Positions 1 through 7,212 of a DNA stretch of 40,733 nucleotides are shown here, piece by piece (within the stretch, counting starts at the first letter, position 1; each line of letters begins with the position of its first letter). The position numbers and the translations under genes were made by a program. The notes below the pieces were generated by a model that was not told the DNA's origin, did not search any database, and saw only the letters and a program-made list of their open reading frames with translations. The DNA lies in assembly GCA_035714365.1 (NCBI GenBank), contig DASTMB010000075.1, positions 1-40,733 on the forward strand, given 5' to 3'. Source of the stretch: Mycobacteriales bacterium (GTDB lineage: Bacteria; Actinomycetota; Actinomycetes; BP-191).

Positions 1-421
1 CGCCCGCCGGCAGCCGGTCCAGCCGGCGCGCCACCGCCGCGCGGGCCGCCGCGAGCGAGTCGTCCGCGGCGACGGCGCGCCCGACCGCCTGTCGCGCCGA
101 CCGGTGGGCGGCGCCGCCGCTGAGCTCCAGCCACGACGCCCGCAGCCGCGCGAACGCGGCGCCGCCCGCCGCGGGTCGCCCGAATGCGAGCCGGGCGTCG
201 CGCAGCACCCGCTCCGCCGGCTCGTACGCCGTGACGAGCCACCGCCCGTCCGGGTGCCGGAACACCGGCGGCCGCCGGCGGGCGTCGCGGTAGTAGTCGA
301 GCGCCCGCTCCTGGAACCGCGCGTTCCCGCTCGCCACGTCGGCGAAGAACGTCGCGTCGTCGAGGTCGCGCACCGGCGCCGCCGGGGGCGCGTCAGGCGT
401 GCTGGAACGTGGCGGCGGCAT
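1..421 (-). CDS. Cytochrome P450, N-terminal part (runs off the left edge)
   Basis: About 140 N-terminal residues are visible; the heme-binding Cys region lies outside the window. From an ATG at 421 the protein has a Pro-rich lead, then the P450 N-terminal pattern: FRHPDGRWLVTAYEPAERVL (the 'W-x-V-T-x-Y-x-x-A-x-x-V-L' strand-helix region), and later a stretch ending AAHRSARQAV that matches the 'D-P-P-E-H-x-x-x-R' segment of actinobacterial class I P450s. The start lies 29 bases inside the end of the ABC exporter gene, so both are probably co-translated. A GTG at 373 is an alternative start. P450s in RiPP clusters hydroxylate or cross-link core residues, and position suggests such a tailoring role here (inference). 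The P450 call is fairly safe, the substrate unknown. Confidence 0.8.
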   Translation of the reverse strand, partial: MPPPRSSTPDAPPAAPVRDLDDATFFADVASGNARFQERALDYYRDARRRPPVFRHPDGRWLVTAYEPAERVLRDARLAFGRPAAGGAAFARLRASWLELSGGAAHRSARQAVGRAVAADDSLAAARAAVARRLDRLPAG

Positions 422-2507
422 GGCTGACCGGCTCGCGGGCGGGGGCGGGCGGTGCGGTGCGGCGTTCGACGCGTTCGACGCGCCCGGCCCGCATGTGCAC
501 GACGATGTGGGCGACCCGTAACGGCTTCGGCCCGTGCGCCACGAGGATCGTCGTGCAGTCGGTGCGCGCGAGCGCGTCGAGCACGTGCTCCTCGCTGCGG
601 GCGTCGAGGTTGCTCGTGGCCTCGTCGAGGATGAGGACGGGCGGCGTCCCGAGCAGCGCGCGGGCGATCGCGATGCGCTGCCGTTGCCCGCCGGAGAACG
701 CGTGCCCGCCGTCGATCACCGGCGTGTCGAGCCCCATCCGCAACGACGCGACCAGCTCGCTGAGCCCGGCCGCCGCGATCGCCGCGTCGACCTCGGCCGG
801 TATCGCGTCGCGGCCGAAGGTGACGTTGCTCCGCACCGTGCCCGGGTACAGCGCGATCGTCTGCGCGACGTAGCCGATCGCGGGCAGGCACGGCCTGCCG
901 TGCGCGTCGAGGTGGCGGAGCGACCCCTCGTCCGGTGCGAGGAGCCCGGCGAGCACGCGGGCCAGCGTCGACTTGCCGCACCCCGAGTCGCCGACGACGG
1001 CCACGGTCTCACCCGGTGCCACGGTCAACGTGACGCCGTCGAGGGCGGGTGCCGCCGCGCCGGGGTAGCGGTACACGACGGCGTCGAGCTCGATCGTGAC
1101 GTGCCGGCGGACGCGCTCCCGCGTGTCCTGCGGCGCCGCCGGCTCCTCGAGCACGTCCTCGACCCGCATCACGTGCGCGTGTACCGAGACGAGGTTGGTC
1201 ACGCTGGCCGTCACGTTGCCCACCGGGCCGAGGAACGCCGCCGCCGACAGGCCGAACGCCACGGCCTCGACGAGCGACCCCGTCGTCGCCTGCGCGATGA
1301 GGACGAGCGCCGGCGCCGCCACCAGGCGCAGGGTTGCGGTGACCGCCTGCGCGCGGTTGTCGACCGTGGCGGCGCGGCGCATGGCGGCGAGCTCCGTCTC
1401 GTACACCTCGCTCCACTCGCGGGCGAGCAGGTGCTCCGCCGCGTGCGCCTTCGCCTGCTCGATCCCGAGCAGGAGGGTGACGAGCTTCGCGTGCCCGACG
1501 GAGCGGCGTTCGAGCTGCGTGAGGGAGTGGACCCGGGTCCACCGGTACGCCACCACCGGCACGGCGACGAGCATCGCCGACACCGCGAGCGCGAACAGCC
1601 CGACGGCGGTGTTCACGACCATGAGGCCGGTGAGGTACAGCGCGGCGGCCGCGGCGTCGACGAGGCTCGTCACCGCGACGGCGCTGAGCGCGTCGCGGAT
1701 CGAGGCGGTGCCGGTGAGCCGCGACAGCAGGTCCGCGCTGCTCCTGGTGTGGAAGTACGGCAGGTCGAGCCCCACGACGTGACCGACCAGCTCGGACGTG
1801 ATCGTCCGGTCGTGCGCCGTCTTGATCGCCAGCAGCAGCCGTCCGCGCGCGACCGCGAACGCGCCGCAGACAGCGCCGGTCGCCACGAGCAGCGCCGCCA
1901 GCGCGCGCCACGAGAAGCCCGACGGCGCCACGGCGTTCGCGACGACGAGAGGCGTGAGCAGGGACGAGACCTGGAGCACCGCCGTCGCCGCCGCCGCACC
2001 GGCGACGGGGCGGCCGAGACGGCGGCCGAGACGGCGGTACATCGCGACGACGCGGGGGAGCGCCACGTGCCGGACGGCGCGGGCGCGCACGGTGCCCTCG
2101 GCGGGCCGGACGGCGATCACGACCCGGGAGAACTCGCGCCGGAACTCGCGGCGTGGCAGGCGGCGCCGCCCGAGCGACGGGTCCATGACGGTGACCCAGC
2201 GCTTCGTCATCCTCTCGAGCACGACGTAGTGCTCGTTGCGCACGTGGGCGATCGCGGGAAGCGTGGCCGGGTCGAGCGCCGCGAGCGGAGTGCGCGCCCC
2301 GTGCGCCTCGAAGCCGCACACGCGCGCGGCGCGGACGATGTCGCTCGCCCGCGCACCGTCCCGGCCGACGTTGCAGAGACGGCGCGCGTCGCGCATCGAC
2401 AGCGGCGTGCCGTACGCGCGGACGACCGCCGCGAGACACGCGGCGCCGCAGTCGGCGGCCTGCATCTGCGCGACGAACGGCACGCGCACGCGGCGGGCGC
2501 GGACCAT
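393..2507 (-). CDS. Peptidase-containing ABC transporter (C39 domain, membrane domain, ATPase)
   Basis: A single-chain exporter of the bacteriocin type that cuts the leader after a double glycine and exports the core peptide. The N-terminal C39 Cys-protease domain has its nucleophile in QMQAADCGAACLA (Cys20 in this numbering), a catalytic His in NEHYVVL (His93) and Asp in MDPSLG (Asp109). A membrane domain of roughly 300 residues follows, then a complete ATPase domain with Walker A GDSGCGKST, signature FSGGQRQR and Walker B LILDEATS. I chose the ATG at 2507: GAGAGGA precedes it by 9 bases and the C39 fold begins at once, as in the family. A GTG at 2579 would overlap the precursor stop (GTGA, 728 aa) but has no clear ribosome site. 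It lies directly downstream of a GG-leader peptide, its likely substrate. Confidence 0.95.
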   Translation of the reverse strand: MVRARRVRVPFVAQMQAADCGAACLAAVVRAYGTPLSMRDARRLCNVGRDGARASDIVRAARVCGFEAHGARTPLAALDPATLPAIAHVRNEHYVVLERMTKRWVTVMDPSLGRRRLPRREFRREFSRVVIAVRPAEGTVRARAVRHVALPRVVAMYRRLGRRLGRPVAGAAAATAVLQVSSLLTPLVVANAVAPSGFSWRALAALLVATGAVCGAFAVARGRLLLAIKTAHDRTITSELVGHVVGLDLPYFHTRSSADLLSRLTGTASIRDALSAVAVTSLVDAAAAALYLTGLMVVNTAVGLFALAVSAMLVAVPVVAYRWTRVHSLTQLERRSVGHAKLVTLLLGIEQAKAHAAEHLLAREWSEVYETELAAMRRAATVDNRAQAVTATLRLVAAPALVLIAQATTGSLVEAVAFGLSAAAFLGPVGNVTASVTNLVSVHAHVMRVEDVLEEPAAPQDTRERVRRHVTIELDAVVYRYPGAAAPALDGVTLTVAPGETVAVVGDSGCGKSTLARVLAGLLAPDEGSLRHLDAHGRPCLPAIGYVAQTIALYPGTVRSNVTFGRDAIPAEVDAAIAAAGLSELVASLRMGLDTPVIDGGHAFSGGQRQRIAIARALLGTPPVLILDEATSNLDARSEEHVLDALARTDCTTILVAHGPKPLRVAHIVVHMRAGRVERVERRTAPPAPAREPVSHAAATFQHA

Positions 2508-2575
2508 CGTCAGGAGTCCTCTCGCGCTGATGCCGTGGCGGCGGCGGGTCATCCCGCCACCGCCACGGCGGTGGC

Positions 2576-2689
2576 TCACGCGGACTGGATCGTCAGCAGC
2601 TTCATGTTGACGATCGGCAGCACGAGCCGCCCACCCACGATGGCGTCGAGCTCGTCGTCGGAGATCTTTTCGTACGCCGTCGTTGACAC
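2576..2689 (-). CDS. Double-glycine RiPP precursor peptide, 37 aa
   Basis: This short gene begins at GTG 2689 behind GGGAGG (2694-2699; the gap of 4 bases is short). The product has an acidic leader ending in KISDDELDAIVGG, which matches the 'L/I-S-D-x-E-L-x-x-I/V-x-G-G' leaders cut by C39 peptidases. The predicted core is RLVLPIVNMKLLTIQSA, 17 residues. The core has no Cys, Trp, Tyr, Phe or His, and only one Ser and one Thr, so lanthionine or azole chemistry is unlikely; aliphatic, Asn, Lys or Arg residues would be the modification targets. The stop codon sits just before the C39 ABC exporter start region, giving a substrate-exporter pair. The leader motif, ribosome site, promoter and neighbour agree. 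What the core becomes is unknown. Confidence 0.85.
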   Translation of the reverse strand: MSTTAYEKISDDELDAIVGGRLVLPIVNMKLLTIQSA

Positions 2690-2719
2690 GGTTCCTCCCA
2701 ATGTGTCGGAGATGGTCCG

Positions 2720-2863
2720 GGCAAGGTACGCGCCGTTGTCGGGCCGGTCAACGGAGGTTCGCGAGGCCCGGGCAGGAGCCGGAAACCGTTGCGGCGCAGC
2801 GGTTACAGCCTCGGAGGCAAGGTGAAGACGATTCGGTAAAAACGACCCGCTACCTCCCTTGCC
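2720..2863. promoter_or_regulatory. Three copies of heptamer GGCAAGG in the divergent control region
   Basis: GGCAAGG occurs at 2720-2726, again at 2816-2822, and inverted (CCTTGCC) at 2857-2863. The first copy overlaps the -10 box of the leftward promoter and the third overlaps the -35 box of the rightward promoter. This is where a shared regulator would bind to control both arms. No regulator gene is visible in the island. Chance recurrence of a G-rich heptamer cannot be excluded. Confidence 0.35.
2723..2751 (-). promoter_or_regulatory. Leftward promoter for precursor-exporter-P450
   Basis: Read on the minus strand: -35 TTGACC (2751-2746), exactly 17 bases, then -10 TACCTT (2728-2723). Transcription would start near 2716, about 27 bases before the precursor GTG. 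An inverted repeat CCGTTG-N10-CAACGG (2733-2754) covers the -35 box and most of the spacer, a plausible operator position. The promoter is near consensus; the operator is inference. Confidence 0.6.
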
Positions 2864-2887
2864 GGGCTTCTCGGGCGTGGTTACCGT
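2859..2887 (+). promoter_or_regulatory. Rightward promoter for the biosynthetic operon
   Basis: -35 TTGCCG (2859-2864), 17-base spacer, -10 TACCGT (2882-2887). The predicted start near 2894 leaves a short leader with ribosome site AAAGGAG (2910-2916) before the ATG at 2922. Its -10 resembles the leftward one (TACCTT), which fits co-expression of both arms. Confidence 0.5.
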
Positions 2888-2921
2888 GCCCGCACTCGAA
2901 CCGCCGACCAAAGGAGCAGAG

Positions 2922-3074
2922 ATGGCAACGAAGCCGGATTTCGACGCGTTCGTGCAGGCAGTCAGGACGTTCGAGCTCGACGACGCCACGATCGAGGCGA
3001 CCGCGCACACGTCGGCCGTGCAGGCCGAGGTGATGGAGCAGGTGCGGACGCGGCTGGAGACGCCGTCGGCGTGA
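2922..3074 (+). CDS. Small peptide, 50 aa; candidate second RiPP precursor or leader/carrier peptide
   Basis: ATG at 2922 follows AAAGGAG at 5-base spacing. The peptide starts MATKPDFDAFVQAV and ends TRLETPSA. It has no Cys, Trp, Tyr, Gly or Asn and looks mostly helical and acidic in the middle (TFELDDATIEATAHTSAVQA). It lacks a double glycine, so the C39 exporter would not cut it in the usual way. It is the first gene of the rightward operon and is followed at once by a strong hairpin, the arrangement typical of a highly expressed precursor ahead of its enzymes. It could be the enzymes' substrate, a free-standing leader, or a small partner protein. I do not recognise the family. Coding status is well supported, function is inference. 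Confidence 0.7.
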   Translation: MATKPDFDAFVQAVRTFELDDATIEATAHTSAVQAEVMEQVRTRLETPSA

Positions 3075-3085
3075 ACGGCTGACCA

Positions 3086-3113
3086 GGGCGGGGGTCCGGA
3101 CGGGCCCCCGCCC
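3086..3113 (+). terminator. Hairpin after the 50-aa peptide gene; probable attenuator
   Basis: GGGCGGGGG (3086-3094) pairs perfectly with CCCCCGCCC (3105-3113) around a 10-base loop, 11 bases past the stop codon. No T-run follows, so it is not a classical strong terminator. It could cut read-through into the enzymes or stabilise the upstream mRNA, giving excess precursor over enzyme. Confidence 0.5.
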
Positions 3114-3133
3114 ACGCATCGAGGGGGTACACC

Positions 3134-4021
3134 GTGCAACTCGTAGCGACGCCCGAGCACGTCGTCGAGGACAGCTTCTGGGTCCGGATGATCGACGGCC
3201 GCGCCAACTACTTCCACCTGCTGTTCATCGAGCCGCACCTGCACCGCGCGCACGCCGGACGCGTCGCCGCCGCGGTCGCCGAGGAGACGCTCTCGCCGTT
3301 CGCGGCCCACCGGTACGCGCAGCCCACGCCGCTGCACCGCGCCGTCGTGAGCGCGCTGCTGGCCGAGCCCGCCGGGTCGCTGGCCGACGCCGTGGCGCGG
3401 CCGTGGCACGCGGCGAACGCGCGTCCCGGTCTGCCGTTGCTCGTCGTCGGCGACCGCGACGGGCAGCGCGCCGGGACCGACGCGGAACATGCCGACCTCG
3501 AGCGCGCGATGGCCGCGCTGCGTGCCGCCGGTCTGTCCTACTTCGTCGACCTCGCGGTCGGCGCGGTCGTCGTCGGCGAGCCCGGAGCCGTGACGTCGGC
3601 CGAGGTCGCCGTCGTCGGCGGGCCGGCCGTGCCCGGCGCGGCGGGGCTCCTCGGGGTGGCGGCGCGCTGCTTCGCCGCGCAGTGGCTCGACGTCGAGACC
3701 CGCGCGCGCGGTGACGAGCCGGACGTGGCGGCGTTCGCGGACGCCGTGGACCTGTTCGCCTCGTCCGTCGTGCACGAGCTGCTCCGGCGCGACGCGATCG
3801 GCGTCGACGCGCGCGGTGCCGCGCCCGGCGCCGGCGCCCCCCACGAGTACGCGGCCTCGTGGGCCGGCCTGCTCGACCGTGAGCTGCAGCTCGAGGCGTG
3901 CGCCGCGGCGCTGGCGGAGCGCAACCCGCTCTGCGTCGAGCTCCTGCGCTGCTGGTACCCGTGCCACCCGCGCTGGACGTCGTTGTTCGGCTCACCCTTC
4001 GACTACCTGGCGGCGCTATGA
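3134..4021 (+). CDS. Unknown RiPP-cluster protein, 295 aa, possibly a degenerate HExxH-family relative
   Basis: GTG at 3134 follows GAGGGGG. I do not recognise the family. Seen in the protein: an N-terminal region rich in His and aromatic residues (ANYFHLLFIEPHLHRAHAG), a middle stretch GLSYFVDLAVGAVVVGEPG, the motif VVHELLRRD (His214-Glu215, Arg218) and a C-terminal part with ELLRCWYPCHPRW. The order 'LxxxGLxxxxDL...VVxxP ... VHELLR' parallels that in the HExxH protein two kilobases downstream (7200-8117), but the second zinc His is Arg, so it may be an inactive sister that serves as peptide-binding partner. That resemblance is by eye only. Its stop overlaps the dioxygenase start (ATGA), so it belongs to the operon. 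Confidence 0.7.
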   Translation: MQLVATPEHVVEDSFWVRMIDGRANYFHLLFIEPHLHRAHAGRVAAAVAEETLSPFAAHRYAQPTPLHRAVVSALLAEPAGSLADAVARPWHAANARPGLPLLVVGDRDGQRAGTDAEHADLERAMAALRAAGLSYFVDLAVGAVVVGEPGAVTSAEVAVVGGPAVPGAAGLLGVAARCFAAQWLDVETRARGDEPDVAAFADAVDLFASSVVHELLRRDAIGVDARGAAPGAGAPHEYAASWAGLLDRELQLEACAAALAERNPLCVELLRCWYPCHPRWTSLFGSPFDYLAAL

Positions 4022-4725
4022 CCACTCACGACGTCCCGACGGCCCAGACGCTCGCCGTGCACAGCGTCGAGGGGTTCCTCACCGCGGCCGAGTGCGCCGC
4101 GGTGCGGGCGGAGATGCGGGAGGTGCTGCTCGCGCACGGCGAGCAGACGTTCGGCGCGGCGCGCTCGACGTCGGTCCACTCGGTGGACGGGCTGCCGACC
4201 GAGACGGCGATGAAGCTCTACGAGCCGGCCGGCCGCGTCGAGGTGACGCCCGTCCCCGACGCCGTGCGGCGCATCGCCGAGGGCGCGTTCGCCCGCGCGG
4301 CGGGGACGTTCGGCCGGGCCGTGCCCGCGGCGAGCCGCATCGCGGACCTGATCTACATCGAGTACGGCGAGGGGCAGTTCGTGACCCCGCACGTCGACTA
4401 CCGCCACAACGACGACGACCCGCGGCGGCCGAAGGTGGCCGGCATCAGCATCCTGCTCTCGGACGACCACGTCGGCGGCGAGTTCTTCGTCGAGACGTGC
4501 GGGTCCGACGAGTCGTGGGTGGACACGGACGGCGTGCCCACGGTGCGCGAGGGCGCGGACAGCAGCGGCGAGTGGTTCACGAGCCTGCGCCGAACGCGGT
4601 GGCGGGCGCAGCCGCGCGCCGGCGACGCCGTCGTCTACGGCTCCCAGCTCACCCACGGCACCGAGCCGGTCGTCGCCGGCCGCGCCTGCAAGCTCATCGG
4701 ATTCCTGACGACCGGAGGGGACTAG
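4018..4725 (+). CDS. 2-oxoglutarate/Fe(II)-dependent dioxygenase (prolyl-hydroxylase-like)
   Basis: The 235-aa protein shows the facial triad: HVD in TPHVDYRHND (His125, Asp127) and a distal His213 in LTHGTEP, followed by GRACKLIGF, whose Arg222 or Lys225 would bind the 2-oxoglutarate carboxylate. The region IYIEYGEGQFVTPHVD and the later GGEFFVET strand are typical of the 2OG-FeII_Oxy (P4H-like) fold. The expected reaction is hydroxylation of an unactivated C-H of a peptide residue, with decarboxylation of 2-oxoglutarate. The core of the GG precursor offers Pro, Asn, Lys and aliphatic side chains. It overlaps the preceding gene by ATGA and lies 2 bases before the methyltransferase. The family call is strong, the substrate inferred. 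Confidence 0.88.
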   Translation: MTTHDVPTAQTLAVHSVEGFLTAAECAAVRAEMREVLLAHGEQTFGAARSTSVHSVDGLPTETAMKLYEPAGRVEVTPVPDAVRRIAEGAFARAAGTFGRAVPAASRIADLIYIEYGEGQFVTPHVDYRHNDDDPRRPKVAGISILLSDDHVGGEFFVETCGSDESWVDTDGVPTVREGADSSGEWFTSLRRTRWRAQPRAGDAVVYGSQLTHGTEPVVAGRACKLIGFLTTGGD

Positions 4726-4727
4726 AG

Positions 4728-5375
4728 ATGCACGACATAGAGGCGGTCGCGCTCGCCGACGCCAACCCCAACATGTCCGACCTCGACCGGCTGGTGAACC
4801 TGTACTGGGGTCTGTCGACGGTCCTCGCGTACGGCGTCCCGGGTGCTGTCGTCGAGCTCGGCTGCAACGAGGGCCTGACCAGCATCTGGTTCCAGAAGAT
4901 CATCGACCACTTCCGGCCGGACACGGCGTTCCACGTGTTCGACTCGTTCAAGGGGCTGCCCGCGCCGGGTGTCCACGACGCGTACCTCGTCGAGGGCGAG
5001 TGCGCGACGACGCGCGAGCGGCTGGTGGCCAACTTCGAGCGGGCCGGCCTGCGGCTGCCGCGGATCCACGAGGGGTGGTTCGACGAGACGCTGCCGGTCG
5101 GCTGTCCCGAGCAGGTCGCCTTCGCGTACCTCGACGGCGACTTCTACGACTCGATCATGGTCAGCCTCGAGGTGGTGTACCCACGGCTCGCGCCTGGCGC
5201 GCTCGTGATGATCGACGACTACTGCGACAACGACGTCAACCCGCGCGCCTGGCCCGGCCTGCCCGGCGTGAAGAAGGCCTGCGACGAGTTCTTCGCCGAC
5301 CGCCCGGAGTCCGTGTCGGTCCTCGTCGGCACGGGTGACCTCACGATGGGCTACTTCCGGAAGGTGGCGTCGTGA
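4728..5375 (+). CDS. TylF/MycF-type SAM-dependent methyltransferase
   Basis: The 215-aa protein has the SAM-binding motif VVELGCNEGLTS, HVFDSFKGLP (post-motif strand), and the TylF-family metal-site region AYLDGDFYDSIMVSLE followed by ALVMIDDYCD. TylF/MycF enzymes are Mg-dependent O-methyltransferases, mostly acting on sugar hydroxyls of macrolides; relatives in peptide clusters methylate other hydroxyls. The dioxygenase just upstream could create the hydroxyl that is then methylated (inference). ATG 4728 follows GGAGGGG. The stop overlaps the next start (GTGA). No sugar genes are present, so a sugar acceptor seems less likely. Confidence 0.88.
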   Translation: MHDIEAVALADANPNMSDLDRLVNLYWGLSTVLAYGVPGAVVELGCNEGLTSIWFQKIIDHFRPDTAFHVFDSFKGLPAPGVHDAYLVEGECATTRERLVANFERAGLRLPRIHEGWFDETLPVGCPEQVAFAYLDGDFYDSIMVSLEVVYPRLAPGALVMIDDYCDNDVNPRAWPGLPGVKKACDEFFADRPESVSVLVGTGDLTMGYFRKVAS

Positions 5376-6061
5376 TCCCCGCGGGCCGGTTCCCGTTCGT
5401 CGCGCTCGAGGGCACGGACGGGGCCGGCAAGTCGACGGTCCGCGACGAGATCCGGTCCCGGCTCACGGCGGACGGCCGCGCCTGCATGCTCGTCGGCCAG
5501 CACGGCTGGCTCTGCCCCGACTCGTCGCGGGTGCTCATCGACGTCCGGGCCCAGCGGCACGGCTGGAGCGCGACGGAGATCTCCGACGCCTACTTCCGGG
5601 ACAAGCAGCTGCACGCGCAGGCGAGCATCAGGCCGGCGCTGGCCGCCGCACCGGTGATCGCCGACCGGTTCGTGTACAGCGACGCGGTCTATCACGAGGT
5701 GCTCTACGGCATCCCGATGGAGCGCACGCTCGAACGGCACCGGAGCGGCGGGACGCTCGTGCCCGACGCCGTGGTCTTCGTAGCAGTGTCGCTGGACGAC
5801 GCGCTCGCGCGGATCGAGCAGCGCGCGAAGGCCAAGCGGTCCTACGAGAACCGCGAGACGCTCGCGCTCATCATCGACGGCTACTGGCGCCTGTTCACCG
5901 GCCCTCTCCGCGAGCTGCTGCCGCCCGTCGTGATCTTCGACAACACCGATCCGGACTGGCGGGACCGCGTCGCGCGCGACCTCCTGCCGCTCGTGTCCGC
6001 GCCCGGTGCCGGCCTCGTGCCGTCCGAGGCGCTCGCCGCCCTCGCCGAGCCGGCCCGATGA
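5372..6061 (+). CDS. Thymidylate-kinase-like P-loop kinase in the RiPP operon
   Basis: The 229-aa protein starts at GTG 5372, overlapping the upstream stop. Walker A is GTDGAGKST (residues 14-22); a DRF motif (IADRFVYSD) and a lid-like region RIEQRAKAKRSYENRE follow, all as in the dTMP-kinase superfamily. Housekeeping Tmk is rarely found inside a tailoring operon, and the N-terminal middle region (LVGQHGWLCPDSSRVLID) is unlike the usual Tmk REPGGT segment, so it probably phosphorylates something other than dTMP: a nucleotide precursor, a peptide side chain or a pathway intermediate (inference). It is translationally coupled to the radical SAM gene (ATGA). Confidence 0.8.
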   Translation: MIPAGRFPFVALEGTDGAGKSTVRDEIRSRLTADGRACMLVGQHGWLCPDSSRVLIDVRAQRHGWSATEISDAYFRDKQLHAQASIRPALAAAPVIADRFVYSDAVYHEVLYGIPMERTLERHRSGGTLVPDAVVFVAVSLDDALARIEQRAKAKRSYENRETLALIIDGYWRLFTGPLRELLPPVVIFDNTDPDWRDRVARDLLPLVSAPGAGLVPSEALAALAEPAR

Positions 6062-7212
6062 ACGTCGTCACGCCGGGCGGCCGCGACCCGCTGTCGGTGA
6101 TCCTCAAGCTCGTCGGCGAGACCTGCAACATCAACTGCTACTACTGCTTCGAGAAGCGGAAGCCGTACGAGTCCGCCGAGCGGCTCACCCCCGAGCTGCT
6201 GCGCACGTTCCTCTCGCGCTGCGGCGACCGGCCGCTGGCCGTCGAGCTGCACGGCGGTGAGCCGCTCCTGCTCGGCAAGGAGGCGATGCGCGGCATCCTG
6301 CGCGAGCTCGGCCGTTACCCCGGCCGCGTCCAGGTCCGGATGCAGACGAACGGCACGCTGCTCGACGACGAGTGGCTCGACCTGCTCGACGGGAGCGAGG
6401 GGTGCCGCGTCGAGATCGGCATCAGCCTCGACGGTGACCGCGACGCCAACGCCTTCCGCGTCGACTACGCGGACCGCGGCACGGGCGACCGGGTCGAGCG
6501 GGCGCTGCGGCTCATGGGCGAGCGGGGCCGCCGCACCGGCGTGATCGCGGTGGTGACGAAGCGGTCGCTCGGGCGCGCCGCCGAGCTGCTCGACCACTTC
6601 GCGTCGTTCGACGCCGTCGAGGCGGTCAACCTCGCGCCGTGCTTCGACCTCGCGGTGATCCCCAAGCGGCTCCCGCCCGGCAACCGCGCGTCGCTGCTCG
6701 CGCTGAACCCCGCCGGCGCCGCGATGCCGGGGTGGGCGGTGACGCCGGCGGAGTACGCGACGTTCGTCTGCGAGGCGTACGACCACTGGCGGGAGGCCGG
6801 CCTGTACACGAAGTTCATCGTGGACCCGCTGTTCTCGATCATCCGCAAGCTCGGCGGGCACGAGCCGTCGTCGTGCCACTTCACCGAGATGAAGTGCGCG
6901 TACGTGCTCACGCTCTACCCGGACGGCCGGCTGGGCAGTTGCGACGAGCTGCCGATGCCGACGGCCCTGCACGGCAACGTCGAGACCGTGGACCTCGACG
7001 CGGCACTCGCGCTGCAGACGGCGCGCGCGCTGGAGTCGGGCATGGCGCGGCTGCTGGCGAGATGCTCGGACTGCGCGTACCAGTCGAGCTGCGGCGGCGG
7101 CTGCATCGCGACCCGGCTGCGGTACGAGAACACGCCGCTGGAGGAGCAGTACTGCGCCTACCGGATGACCGTCATCGACCACGTCGCCGCGAGCCTGCCG
7201 TGCCCGGCCTGA
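6058..7212 (+). CDS. Radical SAM/SPASM peptide-modifying enzyme
   Basis: The 384-aa protein has the radical SAM cluster motif CNINCYYC (Cys23, 27, 30), followed by ELHGGEPLL (the GGE SAM-contact motif). The C-terminal SPASM domain contains CHFTEMKC, PDGRLGSC, then Cys336, Cys339, Cys345 and Cys349 in CSDCAYQSSCGGGC, and Cys366, enough for auxiliary 4Fe-4S clusters. SPASM enzymes in RiPP clusters make C-C, C-O, C-N or thioether links, or epimerise residues. No Cys is present in either candidate peptide, so sactipeptide thioethers are ruled out for them. No obvious N-terminal RRE domain is present, so leader recognition may need a partner. It overlaps its neighbours at both ends. Confidence 0.93.
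   Translation: MNVVTPGGRDPLSVILKLVGETCNINCYYCFEKRKPYESAERLTPELLRTFLSRCGDRPLAVELHGGEPLLLGKEAMRGILRELGRYPGRVQVRMQTNGTLLDDEWLDLLDGSEGCRVEIGISLDGDRDANAFRVDYADRGTGDRVERALRLMGERGRRTGVIAVVTKRSLGRAAELLDHFASFDAVEAVNLAPCFDLAVIPKRLPPGNRASLLALNPAGAAMPGWAVTPAEYATFVCEAYDHWREAGLYTKFIVDPLFSIIRKLGGHEPSSCHFTEMKCAYVLTLYPDGRLGSCDELPMPTALHGNVETVDLDAALALQTARALESGMARLLARCSDCAYQSSCGGGCIATRLRYENTPLEEQYCAYRMTVIDHVAASLPCPA

Noticed and set aside
2576-2689. Lanthipeptide, sactipeptide or azole class for the GG peptide.
   Set aside because: The core has no Cys and only one Ser and one Thr, and no LanB/LanC/YcaO-like gene is present in the window.
534-2825. A 763-codon open frame on the plus strand across the ABC exporter gene.
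   Set aside because: Composition is Arg/Asp/Gly-rich repeat-like junk from high GC, with no domain; the opposite strand holds a full C39-ABC exporter.
2579-3967. Long minus-strand frame running into the precursor peptide.
   Set aside because: Only its last 37 codons are supported (promoter, ribosome site, leader motif); the rest is antisense to the 295-aa gene.
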